A DNA stretch of 64,000 bases, from NCBI GenBank assembly GCA_019188255.1, contig JAETXT010000013.1, forward strand, positions 1 to 64,000. Reading direction: 5' to 3'. The position numbers were made by a program, and so were the translations under genes. Positions 35,234 to 47,248 of this stretch are shown here, piece by piece. Within the stretch, counting starts at the first letter, position 1, and each line of letters begins with the position of its first letter. The DNA comes from Verticillium longisporum (Eukaryota > Ascomycota > Sordariomycetes > Glomerellales > Plectosphaerellaceae). The notes beneath the pieces were generated by a model. The model saw only the letters and a list, made by a program, of their open reading frames with translations, searched no databases and was not told the origin of the DNA.

Positions 35234-36475
35234 CGTGTTGATTCTGTAGCCAGGCGGTACAAGAAGTCAGGTTGTGGGGGTTGAGGCCGGCTTTCGTGTA
35301 AGGTCGTCGGGCTTCAAGGTCGGGGGAAGAAACGGCGGTGCCTGGATTCGAGGCTCGAGGTACACAGGATTGTAGGCGAGCGAGTATATATATCTCGGAA
35401 GCGTACTTGGTGGTCGTCAGAGGCAGTCAGTTGTCCGCCTCTGGTCCGGAATGTCGTGTGACGAAATCACAAAAGGTCGGAGAGCTATCTGCGATGGTGG
35501 CAGCGGCTCCGAAGGAGTACTTGTTGCCCACGCGGCCAGTCGCTCTGGGGCCCAAACGGCTCGAGGGCAACAAGGCTGCGGCTGGAGCATCCAGGGGCGG
35601 CTCAGAGCGTGCGTGGACGGGTGGTTGGGATTCGAGCTGCAGCACAGCACAACCAGCGTGGCCAGCTAGCACAGCCGCTCCATCTGAGGGGAGGGGGCCG
35701 GTCCCCTGGTCGTGCATGGATCCGCCATTGGGTTGAGGTCCGCCTGTCGAGTAGGGCTGGTTCTGGATGGTGCTTAGGCATACTTCAGCCGCTCGTGACT
35801 GTCAATCTGGGCATCCTAGGGTAGGTCATGCCGCGCGATCTAGGTAAGCGACATGACCATCTTCTTGTCGTCGTCATCTCAGGCATAAGGCGTGTTGCTT
35901 GGCATTGACAATGTGAATGTGGAAAAAGTACATGATGTCTGGGGGATGGAGCTTGGCAACAGTCGACAGCCTAACTGCACTTGGGGTGGTGGGAGACGCA
36001 AATTTGTCCCGTTGCATCCTAGTCGGAAGGATCTGGACCCAGCAAGGATCGGGTGAAGAGGATGGACGGGACGGGGAAACCGCGGCGCACGGGGGCTTGC
36101 TTCCCGCCAACGGCCCTCCCGTCGTTTGCTGAGCCTCCCGCCCGGTACGTGCTTGGCCACTTGTATCGGCTGGATTCTTCAAGCAACCCCCTGACGGTCA
36201 CTCACTTGTCAAATTTAGTGATATCAAGGACCTTGATGATGTTGCAAGGCACGGTTGCAGGTTTTGATTCCGCTCATTGATTGGTGTGATTGGCTGTTGA
36301 TGCCATTAGGAACACCGTACAAGGTATCATAAGATTCTAACTTTCGGATAGACCGGCCTCTCTTACATGGATGGAACCAGAGAACATAAATGTCAGTCAC
36401 CCTCCCTCAAATCAACTCCGTTCTACGCTTGCATGTGCATTCCAATTGTATCAGTATATACTTGACGGCAGCAAG
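35234..36475. promoter_or_regulatory. Divergent region between modin-like and GMC genes
   Basis: Both promoters lie in this 1.2-kb stretch. An in-frame upstream ATG at 36371 could lengthen the GMC protein by 35 residues, but that part lacks family similarity. No other gene was supported. Confidence 0.45.
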
Positions 36476-38500
36476 ATGGTGTGGCCTTTTTCGCCCAGGT
36501 ATCCTGAGAAGACTGTGGCAGATGTTGATGGCAAGACATTCGACTATATTATCGTCGGCGGTATGCCATTTCCCATTGCTTGCGCTTCTGGTCTGGGCAT
36601 GTTACTGATGTCCTTTTGCAGGTGGAACCGCTGCTTGCGCCCTTGCGGCTCGCCTCAGTGAAGACCCATCCGTTACTGTTCTCGTCCTCTCTCGCGGAAA
36701 GATCAAGGACAACTGGCTGTCGAGCTCACCGCTGCTGAGCCAAGGACCGCAAAAGGACGGTCCCCAGGTCAGCGTACTGTATTCGGAGCCCGATGAACGT
36801 TGGGACGGCGCGCAGGTTCACACTTACACGTCTCGTGCCCTCGGTGGCGCCTCGCGTATCAATGGGCTTATGCTCACCAGGGGCACACCGGGCCAGTATG
36901 ACTCCTGGGCAGCATGTGGCAACGACAAGTGGTCCTTCAAGGAGTGCGAGCCATACTTCCGCAAGATGGAGAATGCGTCTCTGAACCATCCTGGTGCACC
37001 AGGTCGCGGTCAACATGGTAGTTTGGTCTAGCACAAACTGACAACATTCGAAGGGGGCCTGTGCTGACCACTTGACCAGGACCACTGTTGCTTAAACATC
37101 AAAAATCACTGTTCACTGTTGAGGACTAGTACGTTGATGCAGCGAAAACAACAACTAAATTGCTGACGATTATAGCTTAACCAAGACGGCCAACGATCTT
37201 GGGATACCAGTAGGTGGTGATTTGAACGATCCTAGTGGACCAGCCATTGGATTGTTCGACGTGGATCTCATGATTGACGAGCAAGCACGCCGAGTCTCTT
37301 CGCAGCTGGCCTACCTCCCAAAACCGATGGTCATTCAAAGGCAAGGCCACCTAACAATATGCGGCGGTGCTGTGGCCACCAGACTAGAGGTGAATCAGGA
37401 CGGAAGTGAGGTGACTGGCGTCTACTTCGTCGATGGCGAGTCAAGGAGACGCCCCCGGCAATCCTTTGTCAAGGCGAGGCGCGAGGTCATTGTGTGCTGT
37501 GGTGCGCTCTTCTCGCCACAAGTGCTCATGCTGAGGTAGGCACCCTGCCAGAAAGTGTGTGATGCGCCTCGTGCTTCAGCGTGCTAATTTGAGCAGTGGA
37601 ATCGGACCCAAGCCCCAGCTCGAGAAGCATAATATTCCCGTCATTCGCGACATGCCGGGTGTCGGCGCAAATCTGAAGGACCATGTTTCCTTCGGTATCG
37701 CTTTCGAGGTCTTGCCCTCAGACTCGTGGATCTATCTCTTGAGGCCACTTGTCGCCATTTGGTCCTTCCTCGTGCTTGTCATTTTCAAGACAGGCTACTT
37801 CGCCTCTATGACGATGCAGCACTGTTTATTCATTCGTTCGGGGGCCATTGAGGACGAGACGATGGAAGTCAAGCACTCCGACAATCAAAAGAACAGCACG
37901 CTGGACGCACATCGGCAGGAGAACATACCGGACATTGAGTACATCCTCTGCGGCCACTCGATGGATGACGAGTACGTCAAGCAGAAGGGCTACTACAGCC
38001 TCTACGCCACCCTCTTGCAGCCTTTCTCAAGCGGTCGCATCGAGCTTGCGTCGGATGACCCGCTCACCTACCCCAAGATGTATCACCCTTTTGTCACTGA
38101 CGACCGCGACTGGGTCTTGGCCCGCAAGGCGACCCGTTTCGCAATGCACTTCATCGAGCGCTTCCGCACCACGGGATATCCCTTCGAAACAGTGTGGCAC
38201 CGCGCGCCTGGTGTCCGAGCGGGCACCACGCAGGGCAGCTGGCGCGACGCAACCGATGCTGAGATTGACAAGTTCGTCAAGGAAAGAATCAGAAGCACAC
38301 TTCATGTGACATCGACGTGCCGTATGGCAAAGGAGGAGGAAGGTGGTGTTGTCGGGCAGGACCTCAAGGTGCACGGTTTTCGAAATCTGCGCGTCGCCGA
38401 TGCGAGCGTCTTCCCGAGGCTGCCGAGTGCACACACCGTGGCCGCTACGTACATGGTGGCTGAGAGGTGTGCTGACTTTGTTAAGAGCGCGTGGTCCTAG
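36476..38500 (+). CDS. GMC-family FAD oxidoreductase (choline-dehydrogenase/alcohol-oxidase type)
   Basis: Exons 36476-36560, 36622-37017, 37080-37128, 37176-37535 and 37597-38500 give 597 residues with consistent phases. The FAD-binding motif forms across the first splice ('DYIIVGGGTAACALAARL', about 19-36). GMC signature 1 is 'SRALGGASRINGLMLTRG', signature 2 'GALFSPQVLMLSGIGP', the latter again built by splicing. The C-terminal active-site region reads 'STCRMA' and 'PSAHTVAATYMVAE', so one catalytic position is His. A hydrophobic insert ('LLRPLVAIWSFLVLVIF') precedes the substrate domain, as in many fungal members. It oxidises an alcohol or related group with FAD; the substrate is unknown. 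No signal peptide is seen. It is convergent with the dienelactone hydrolase. Confidence 0.87.
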
Positions 38501-38654
38501 GGCCATGTAGACATGCCCACCACCGAAATCACCAAGTCACTGTAGCATTTGCTGCGCAGGATAACGGGGGTATAAAATTTCATATCCTTGACGGGTGCCT
38601 ACATGTCGCAATTTCCGCCTTCGTCGTCACATGTTGCGCCGTGTTCTCTCCAGT

Positions 38655-39532
38655 TCACAAGAGGAAGTAGTCGAACCAGGCGGCGGCCTGCTGGAAGGCC
38701 TGCTCTTTGGCAAACCGCAGGTGCTTGATGCTCATGTCGCCGCGGGTGGCAAACCCATGCTCAACGCCGGAGAAGAGGTTGATTTGGTAGGGCTGACCAG
38801 TCTCCTTCAGAATCACCTCACTCTGGTGGCGCTTTTCGGCAGGAAAGATGGTATCCGTCTCAGCAGCAGAGATGGCGAAAGGCCCAGTGATGGCAGCGAG
38901 CTCCGTCTCCTCGATGAAGCTGGGGTGGGCCGTGTAGCCGACGTTGATGCCGCTCTTGTAGTGACGAACGACGTACTATATGGCCAGCCTCGTCCTGAAT
39001 TGGGTCGCAATGTTGACATACCTTGCCGCCGAAGCAGTATCCCACGCCGCCAACCTTGGTGATGGCAAAGTCTTCCTTCAGGGCCTTGATGCCGGCGACG
39101 ACGATGGCGTCTACATACTCGGGCGTGTGCGGGTTGTTGCCGTGGGCGCCCTCGGTAATGTACTTCATGACATCATACTTGCCCCAATCAAAGACCTCGT
39201 CGCCGTTGAAGATGTCGGGAATCAAGGTCGTGTAGCCGGCGCCTGCGAACTGGTCTGCGAGGAGCTTGCTATTGTTGGAGATGGCAAAGATGTCGGGGAT
39301 CAAGATGATGCCAGCGCCAGCTTTGTTCTTGTCAGCGGCGGGCTTGGCCACATAGGCTGCGATCTTTCCGGCGTCGATCTTGATGTCTTCGCCAGTAGGT
39401 GTGCCCCTGGATTCCGGCCAGGTTAGTATGTTGCGGCCTTGGGTGAGAAGGGCGAGGAGGGCGGGGACAGGCTACTCACTCGTGCTTGAAGCCGGTGGCG
39501 GCACAGCACTGTCCAGGGGGATAGGAAGCCAT
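38655..39532 (-). CDS. Dienelactone hydrolase family protein
   Basis: Exons 39532-39480, 39406-39022 and 38975-38655 give 252 residues. The alpha/beta-hydrolase nucleophile Cys is in 'GYCFGGK' just before the second splice; the acid is the Asp in 'SAAETD' and the base the His in 'VEHGF', in family order. The N-terminus 'CCAATGFKHEGTPTGE' matches the fungal branch with a Cys pair. The enzyme is predicted to be soluble and to open lactone rings or cleave related esters. The first intron has a CTAAC branch site. An A/T-rich TATTTATTAA element on the minus strand (39668-39659) lies about 130 bp upstream of the start. It is convergent with the GMC gene, 154 bp away. Confidence 0.9.
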
Positions 39533-40631
39533 TGTGAGCGTGTGTCTGTGGTGGTACTGTTGTTTGAGTGGCCGTCGTCAAGGCGAGCAATGAAGAAGCG
39601 CAAGAGATGGGGTGACAAAAAAGGGCCTACACCAGGCGGCGGACTTGTCGACGCCCTCTTAATAAATATTTCCCCGGTTCCCTGGGCGAGGTACGGATAC
39701 AACTGGGTCAGGGTCCTGTGTTCCAGTGTCACTAGCCGTGCCGACCTGGCCGCCATCGCGTCATATCGAGGGGAATTCGGTGTCTGCGAACGTGGTAGCC
39801 CCCGCAAGTGTAATCCACAAACCCACAGTTCTTGGGCGCCGTTCCCGGGCACAAGTCGCGATCTGTGTCGGTGATAACGACAAGCTGGAGTTAAGAACCA
39901 AGCCGGCCGAGCTAGCTGCCACGCGCTGAGGGGATCTGGCTTTGTCAAGGCGCGGGGTCAAGTCAACCAAATTCCGCGCAGGCGTGCCATGGTTCGGATG
40001 CAAATTTGGTACGCCATCGCATTGAACCCCGCCCTCGAATGCTGGCACCTCGGCCATTCGGGGTCTTAGGGTTGGAGGTGGATGTGGGTGGTCGTGAGGA
40101 GGGCGCTAGAGATTGGCGATGCGATCACTTGGCCCAGGTACTGGAGCGCAGGTACCGACCTGGATATGGTAGGTCTGTAGGTAGGTAAGGTAAGGTACCT
40201 AAAGTACCTAGGTACCCATTAGTGGAAGCACTGCACAGCCAAGACAGCTTCCGTCTCCCACCCCACTACCCTCGACGCAGGTGGGACATGCGCGCGGCAT
40301 TGGTTCTGATGCTGTCAATCCATGTGGGGCCAGCCTCTACCTTGCCTGTGGCGGTTTTGTGTACCTACGTGCACCGACAGCCACGAGCCTCTGGGTGGCC
40401 TGGCCTGGGCTACTCACTAAGTACAGGTACACAGACACACTGCATCGCCCAACGCAAGGCTATCACATCTCCGCAAGAGTGCTTGCTGCGAACTGCGAAC
40501 CGCGCTGCTTTTTGCACTCAACCACAACTTCATTGGCTCCTTCTTCGACAGCAACAGCCAGCCTCATTCGTCTCTCGCCAGACTTTGTCGCAGTCCCCCT
40601 CCCCCCCGAATGGCGACTACAGTCGACGCCG
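39533..40631. promoter_or_regulatory. Divergent promoter region with GGTA/TACC cluster
   Basis: This gap separates the divergent DLH and TAPT1-like starts. A cluster of GGTA, TACC and CCTAGG motifs lies at 40168-40216. The last 200 bases are C-rich. No gene was supported. Confidence 0.45.
40168..40216. repeat. GGTA/TACC low-complexity cluster
   Basis: Overlapping GGTAGG, GGTAAGG and TACCTA units fill about 50 bases upstream of the TAPT1-like gene. Similar motifs also occur singly near 26370. Their role is unknown. Confidence 0.6.
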
Positions 40632-43600
40632 ATGGCTAGTAGCGAAAGATCGGGGTTGAATGGCCGCGGGACGCATTCCCCTACCACCAATGGTGCCGCC
40701 AATGGTGCTCACCACCATGACCGCAAGGTCGAACTTGCCGTAGCAGCCCGGGATGCTGTCGACTCGGCTTCCAAGATGCCTACGCCGCCACCGGAACTTG
40801 TCGACGTTCCTGCCGATGCGGAGGCCACCATTCACTCTTCCGACAGGACGATCGCCACGACCGTGGTCCCCTTCCCTTCACCGCCCACGGTTCCTGCCTC
40901 TGCACCACCTGTCCCGACAGCCTCAGCCCTGCCGACCATTCATGCTGGGAATTCGGACGAAGACACCTCCTCCGACTCCATCTCCTCTGGCGCAGCGCTC
41001 GAGGTTACAAGGCCCAGAAAGTCGCATACAGTGTCTGAGCCTGTGTCGGCAGTTGAGCCAAAAGCCGACGGGTTCGGCAACCGGCCTCGAAACACGTCTG
41101 GCTCCAAGAGACCGCAAGGCCACGAACAGGTCAGGCGTCTTTCTGCAGCAGGCATGCAGCAGCTGACCGAACCCGAGTCCCTGCCTGTCGCCGTTGTGTC
41201 GGACGATGGAGCAGACCATGGCCGGTCCCCGCGCATCTCCCTGGCCGAGCAGATCAAGAGCCTTCGCCAGTCGGCCCATCAGTTGCCCGACAGCGCGAGG
41301 ACAGGTCCCTTGACTGCTGATAGCGGGCGAACATCGCGTGCCTACGAACAATGGAGACGACCGACCACAGGAAGAACCTTATCCACGCCGCCTGGAAACC
41401 GAGAACTTGACCAGTGACGGACTTCACCTCCACGCCGCAACTCGCTGAACCCCTCTCTCTGCCCTCCGCTGAACCTTAATCCAAATGGCACCGCCGTCTT
41501 CTCAACACCCAAGACGACACCTCAGACGTATCTAAGACCGCAGGCGGTAGAGCCGGCCATGCCATCACCAATGCCGCCTTCCATTCCCCTGCCTCCCATG
41601 TCCATCCCGACCCACCTTCAACTCGAGCTGTCAACGCAACGCCCGAGCCCCTTGTACATTCACCACTCGCATACGAATGATATTCCCTACGAGTCTAATG
41701 CCGTCAAGATTGAGCGCCTCAAAAACGTTCTACTGATTCCGTTTTACCTCGAGAGAACGCTCTCGTTCGGAACGCTAGCCTGTTTGGACGCCTGGCTTTA
41801 CAACTTTACAATCTTGCCTATCCGATTTTGCGTCGCCGTTGGCGTCTTGATCCGATGGTGGGTCTACGTAGTGGCCAGGGAAGCCAGATGGATAGCAAGT
41901 TATGTTTGGAGTGGACTTGGTCGACTGTGGTCCCGAGGACGCCGGCCGTCTGTTCACGTACAATGCGATGAGTGCGATGCCGTGCCGGGGACGCTCAGTC
42001 GTAGCCAAAGCCAGAGTCGATTGAAGCGGGCTGCCAGCTCGCACGATAATCTGGCCACGGTCGCGGCCGCCGACAACCACATGCCCGACACTGGTTCTAG
42101 AATCCGTCTGAACATGGATGCCAAGGCTAATGGCAATGGTCATCCCCTTGGTCGTACCCATAGCCACCAGCACCACGGATCGCATGGCAGTCTCCGGCAT
42201 CGCAGGACGAAGTCGATGCCGTCGAGTCTGACATCCATGCACAAGGCCGATATCCTGCAAGGTGCCATCATTCTTTTTAGCTCGGCTTTCCTGATGAACC
42301 TGGATGCGAGCCGAATGTACCACGTGATTCGAGGTCAAGACGCCATCAAGCTCTACGTCATTTACAATGTGCTCGAGGTAAGTAGCTGTGTCTTGAAGGC
42401 AATGACGGGTTGCTAACTTTGATTCAGGTTGGGGACCGCCTACTGTCCGCCTTGGGCCAGGACATCTTTGAATGCTTGCTGAGCACTGAAGCGCTTTCAC
42501 GCAACAAATCGGGGCGCTCCAAGCTGCTGCTCCCCTTCGGACTGTTCCTTCTCGCTCTCGTCTACAACTGCATACATTCCGTTGCATTGTATTACCAGGT
42601 CATTACGCTCAACGTGGCCGTCAACTCGTACTCCAACGCTCTGTTGACCTTGCTCCTGTCAAACCAATTCGTCGAAGTCAAGAGCACCGTCTTCAAGCGT
42701 TTTGAAAAAGACAATCTCTTCCAGTTGACTTGCGCAGACATCACGGAAAGATTCCAACTCTGGCTCATGTTGTTCATAATTGGCATGCGCAACGTTGTGG
42801 AGGTCGGTGGTCTCTCCATCCCTGGAGCTGGTCTCAGCGGTGACTTGAAGGTGTCAAGTACCAAACCGCAGCACAGCCCCTTCATTCAACCCCACAGCTT
42901 CTCCGTCTTGCCATCCTGGCAGTGGACAGGCGAGGTCCTTCCCCCATTTCCCATCGACATAGGAAGCGAGATACGGGTTGATTCCATCAAGCATGCGTAT
43001 ATCAACAAGTTCAACAAGATCAGACCAACATTTTACAGTAGAATCCTCGACATTCTGTGCAAGGATTACTACACAAACGTATGTTCTCCCCTGGCCGCTT
43101 GCGCGTCATGGCCTTTCCGCTAATTGTGTCCAGGCGTTTGTCAGGCCTAGTCTGACTCGGCGCGTTGGACTTGCTACGCTGCCCTTGGCTTGCCTCTTCA
43201 TCAGGGCGTCTGTTCAGACATATCACATGTTTGTCTCGACGCGAGTTGCAGCGCCCATCATCAGATCAACACAGACGTCTCTCTCAGAGGAGTCAGCCAC
43301 TCCGTCTTCGCCTGCCATGACGGCTGCGCTCGACCGACTGGACTCGCTTCTGCGGGACGCACTGGGTCGGGCAGTGTACGGGCAGCAAGCGAATGGTTCC
43401 TCGAACGGCAAGGCCTCCTGGTTCTCCTGGTCGACCGACGATGTCATCGCTGCGGTGACCATGCTTGTTGTGTTTTTCATCGCTTTTTTGGTTCTGCTCG
43501 TTTTCAAGATACTGCTCAGCATGGTCCTTCTCCGCTACTCGAGGGATCGGTATGCGAAAATGAAGAAGAAGGAGCATCTTATTGCTACCGCTCAGGCGGA

Positions 43601-43802
43601 GCCAGACTCATATGACGCAAAAGGAAAGCGGCTGGGTGGGTACGGGCATGTGGAGATTCCGGATGAGAAGAAGCGATGGATCCATGCCGATAAGGACGAG
43701 GGCCTCGCTGGCAAGGGGCGGCCGGCGAAATCCGATAAACCACCCGAGGGTGAATATCACGGCGTTCAGCGGTATGAAATGGTTACGAAACGCATTTGGT
43801 AG
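40632..43802 (+). CDS. TAPT1/Emp65-like ER membrane protein, with an in-frame TGA
   Basis: Exons 40632-42377, 42428-43078 and 43134-43802 give about 1021 codons. The first 330 residues are disordered and Ser/Pro-rich. The conserved membrane domain begins with 'IERLKNVLLIPFYLERTL' and includes helices such as 'LLPFGLFLLALVYNCIHSV' and 'FQLWLMLFIIGMRNVVEV', plus a C-terminal one ('VTMLVVFFIAFLVLLVFKIL'), then a basic tail. This is the TAPT1/YER140w (Emp65) family of ER proteins involved in protein folding control. At 41415-41417 a TGA (codon 262) stands in the disordered part; the same frame continues at once with 'RTSPPRRNSLNPS' and stays open to the conserved domain. No convincing intron removes it. 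A CGA-to-TGA change, a base error or readthrough would explain it. An ATG at 41559 could restart translation, keeping the membrane domain. Confidence 0.85.
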
Positions 43803-44151
43803 GCGTCCGGGTAGTTCATGCATCATTCAATCAAGCGAGTTTTGTTCGGCAGAGAAAGGCTCTGGGCTGTGATTGTCGTGTCGACTACTTGTCCTTGTCG
43901 GTACCTTGGAGACCAGTGCTTAACCTCAGAACGCATATAATACCCCCCCCCCCAGGAGCACATGTCAAGGCAAGGCAAGAGACAAGGAGGATGAGTTTTC
44001 AGGAGCGCAAAACAACAGAACGAGTTTTATTATTCAACGAAGCATCCCCAACCTGTCCCGGTGGTTGTGCCATCTCTTCGAATGCCTCACGCTCACCGGG
44101 ACAGGCTACAAACCAGCTCCGCCAAGAGTTCAGTAAACAGTCTGCTCCTCG
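43803..44151. other. Convergent 3' region
   Basis: The 3' ends of the TAPT1-like gene and of the isopropylmalate dehydrogenase face each other across 349 bp. It contains C11 at 43943-43953. No gene was seen. Confidence 0.5.
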
Positions 44152-45276
44152 TCAAAGCAATCTTATCAAAACATCACACACAGCATCTCCCACTTGACTA
44201 CATGTCGACCTTCCGCCCAGGTCTCCCGTCCTGACCTCGAGGCCGCCAGCTTCCTTCGCATCTAGGACTTTCACCACAGCCTTCTCAATGGCCGACGCCT
44301 CCGCCTCGAGCAGGAACGAGTACCGCAGCATCATGGCCAGACTGAGAATCTGTGCCACAGGATTCGCCAGTCCCTTGCCTGAGATGTCGGGGGCGCTGCC
44401 GTGAACGGGCTCGTAGATGCCGTTGCATCGGCCCTCGCCCGGCACGCCCGAGATGCTTGCGCTCGGCAGCACGCCCAGCGTGCCTGTGATGCCGCCCGAG
44501 ATGTCGGAGAGGACGTCGCCAAAGGTGTTGTCCGTGTGGATGACGCCGTTGAAGCGACGCGGGTCGCGCACCATCAGCATGGCCATGCTGTCAGCCAGCT
44601 GGTGCTGCAGCGCAACGTCGGGGAACTCGCGGGCGAAGATGTCGGACGTAACGCGGCGCCGGAGACGCCCGCGGGCGAGCTCGTTGGCCTTGTCGGCGCC
44701 CCAGACCGTGGCGGGCTGCTGGCCGCCATCGCCGAGGATGCGGGCCACGGCGGTGCTCACGCGGGCGAGGCGCTCGATCTCGGGGCGCGAGTAGACCCAG
44801 AGATCCGAGGCCACGTCGGCGTCCTCGCGCTTCTCGCCAAAGTAGGCACCGCCGCAGTTCTCACGGACCACGATGAACTTGGTGCCCGTGACGAGCTCGG
44901 GCTTGATGGGGGAGTTGCCCACGAGGGAGGGCACCAGGATCTCGCAGGGACGGAGATTGGCAAAGGCGTCGAGGTGCTGCCTGAGCTGCAGGAGGCCGGA
45001 TTCTGGCGTCGGCGTGGCGGCGGCCCACTCGGGGCCGCCGATGCTGCCAAAGAGGACTGCGTCCGAGGCTTTGGCCGCGTCCAGGACCGACTGTGTTATG
45101 GGCACGCCGTGCTTGTCAATGCTGGCGCCGCCGACAATGTCTGTGGTGCGCTCGAATCGAATGTTCGGCCGGGAGTCCTGAACAACGTCGAGGACTTTCA
45201 GAGCTTCGGCCATGATCTCAGGGCCGACATGGTCGCCGGGGAGGACCAGGATGCGAAACGTCTTTGTGTCAGACAT
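44152..45276 (-). CDS. LEU2: 3-isopropylmalate dehydrogenase
   Basis: The uninterrupted frame gives 374 residues, the usual length. It starts at 'MSDTKTFRILVLPGDHVGPE', containing the GDxxGPE motif. 'VRENCGGAYFGEK' carries the substrate-loop residues, 'HQLADSMAMLMV' follows, and the metal-binding signature is 'IHTDNTFGDVLSD'. 'GIYEPVHGSAPDISGKGLANP' spans the NAD-binding turn. The enzyme oxidises and decarboxylates 3-isopropylmalate with NAD+ in leucine synthesis, in the cytosol. Ala replaces the more usual Val/Met in some core positions (for example 'LADSMAM'), so this may be a paralog of the main enzyme; that cannot be settled from one window. An upstream in-frame extension to 45348 lacks an ATG start and is not used. 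It is divergent from the SDR at 46079. Confidence 0.9.
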   Translation of the reverse strand: MSDTKTFRILVLPGDHVGPEIMAEALKVLDVVQDSRPNIRFERTTDIVGGASIDKHGVPITQSVLDAAKASDAVLFGSIGGPEWAAATPTPESGLLQLRQHLDAFANLRPCEILVPSLVGNSPIKPELVTGTKFIVVRENCGGAYFGEKREDADVASDLWVYSRPEIERLARVSTAVARILGDGGQQPATVWGADKANELARGRLRRRVTSDIFAREFPDVALQHQLADSMAMLMVRDPRRFNGVIHTDNTFGDVLSDISGGITGTLGVLPSASISGVPGEGRCNGIYEPVHGSAPDISGKGLANPVAQILSLAMMLRYSFLLEAEASAIEKAVVKVLDAKEAGGLEVRTGDLGGRSTCSQVGDAVCDVLIRLL

Positions 45277-46078
45277 GGCTGCGGTGGTAGGGTCGTGACG
45301 TTCGCTGGAAGTTGAGAAAACGATGCAGCCGAGTCTAATGGATCCCAAGATGGCAGACTTGTAGCACTATTTAGATTGTGAGTGTCTAGTCTTAGTTTCC
45401 AAGCATCAGACATTTTGCATTTCTGATAGAACAAGCGTTCTCGGCTGTCGTCCGATCTCGGGCTGACTAGACGCGATTCAAGTAGTTACTCAAGTCTTGA
45501 TGCCAATGCAAAGGATGCATGGCAGCTAATCAAGCCAAGCCAGCGGGAATACCGCGAGGTTAGCAGTAAGCATGACCCGATCTCGGTATAAATCGGGCTT
45601 CTGACAGTAGCTAAGCAGCGCGCGGCCGACTTGTGAGTTGACACGACTCTGGACCCCTCATGAGCCTGATGAGGACCCGTCTAGTTGGGGTTGTGGCACA
45701 TCCCGTCACCTCGGAGTGTGCCACCACGTCGCTCAGCAAGGATGCCACCACTGACAACGATCAGTATCCACGGGGCTAGGGCCCATTGAGGGGTACATTC
45801 TGGGGTAACTTGGACCTGCTTTCCTAATTCGGTAGGTAATCTATTAGGACAGCCATGGGTCACAGGAAAGCGAAGGAGGGGTAGTTACCTCTGAGACGAC
45901 AACGAAGGCCAAAAGTTGGGAGATTGCCGGCTGAGATCTCGACGAACATCCCATTTGCAGCCAGACGCCGCCGTAAGACACAACCCGTCGAACAACAAAC
46001 AGCTTGAAATCGTTGCATTGCCTTGTCGCCCTCTTCCCTTTCACTCCATACCGTCACATCGCCACTCTATAAGGCACA
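45277..46078. promoter_or_regulatory. Divergent promoter of LEU2-like and SDR genes
   Basis: The 802-bp gap serves two divergent genes. A GGTATAAATCGG element near 45586-45597 resembles a TATA box on the plus strand, though it lies 490 bp before the SDR start. No Leu3-type CCGG-N4-CCGG site was seen. Confidence 0.45.
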
Positions 46079-46892
46079 ATGTCAGGCCGCCTCAAGGGAA
46101 AGACCGCCATCGTGACGGGCGCAGCCTCTGGATTCGGCAAGGGCATTGCCACCAAGTTCGTTGCCGAAGGAGCCAACGTCATCATCGCCGACCTGACGGA
46201 GGAACAAGGCCAGGCCGTGGCCAAAGACCTGGGCGCCGTCTTTCAGCGTGCTGATGTCACAAAACCCGCGGATTGGGAGCAGCTCCTGAAGTTGGCCCTC
46301 GACAGATTCGGGCAGCTCGATCTCGTCATCAACAATGCCGGCGCCACGTACGCGAACAAGCCGACAGAGGAGGTGACGGAGAAGGACTTTGATCTAGTCA
46401 TGAATGTGAATGTCAAGGGCGTCTACCACTCGGCAAACGTGCTGTTGCCGTACTTTCTCGAGAACAAGAGGCCCGGCTGTTTCATCCAGATTGCGTCCAC
46501 GGCGGGCACGCGGCCCAGGCCACGCTTGACATGGTACAACGCGTCCAAGGCTGCCGTCATCAACGCGACCAAGACGATGGCTGTCGAATACGGTCCGAAC
46601 CAAATTCGGTTCAACTCCGTGTCGCCCGTTGTGGGCAGCACAGGCATGACACATTTGTTCATCGGCAAGCCTGATACCGAGGAGAACCGCAAGGGCTTCG
46701 TGTCGACGATTCCGCTGGGAAGGCCATCGACACCGGAAGACATTGCCAACTCTTGCTGCTATCTGGCAAGCGATGAGGCGGCTTTCATCACGGGTGTCAA
46801 TATCGAGGTACGTCTTCTGTCCTGTTGATAACACGCGGGTGACAATGATGGCTAACTGTGCGTGCTAGGTTGACGGAGGGCGTTGTGTATGA
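46079..46892 (+). CDS. Classical short-chain dehydrogenase (3-oxoacyl reductase-like)
   Basis: Exons 46079-46807 and 46869-46892 give 250 residues; the last exon codes only 'VDGGRCV'. The TGxxxGxG motif is 'TGAASGFG' (15-22), with Asp at the end of the second strand ('VIIADLT') favouring NAD+. 'NNAGA' is at about 89-93, Ser in 'IASTAG' near 140, and the catalytic YNASK pair about 12 residues on. The C-terminus 'FITGVNIEVDGG' is typical of the family and requires the 61-nt intron (GTACGT...CTAG). It is a soluble NAD(P)-dependent alcohol/keto reductase of unknown substrate. Confidence 0.92.
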
Positions 46893-47248
46893 GTTGGGCT
46901 GCTATGAAGGTGTTGGGAATATGGATGGACTGAAATGTTTTATTTCAAAGTGGGAGGGACGAGAATGGTACATGGAGCTAAGCTGTAGGTAGAGGTCAGG
47001 CGCGCGTAATACAGCAGACTCCCCTAAGCTTTGGGCGTTCCTAGCGCTGCCAAGCTGCGATCTTGCCCCGCCCGACGCATCCCCACATTGTCCTTGTTCA
47101 GGTCTTCTACGGGCAGGCACGCCCCAGATCAGGGCAGGTACGCCTGGGGAGATGGCCTGACTGTCTTGACTTGACCTTTGCTCTGGCTGGAGAAGCGCCC
47201 GGTGCGGCTTGCACGTCTTTCTCGCAATACAACCAGACAGCCAACACC
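46893..47248. other. Intergenic upstream of the hybrid zinc-finger gene
   Basis: This 356-nt gap holds the SDR terminator and the promoter of the next gene on the same strand. Nothing else was recognised. Confidence 0.45.

Noticed and set aside
44401..45315. 304-codon plus-strand frame
   Set aside because: Antisense shadow of the isopropylmalate dehydrogenase gene, which has all family motifs.
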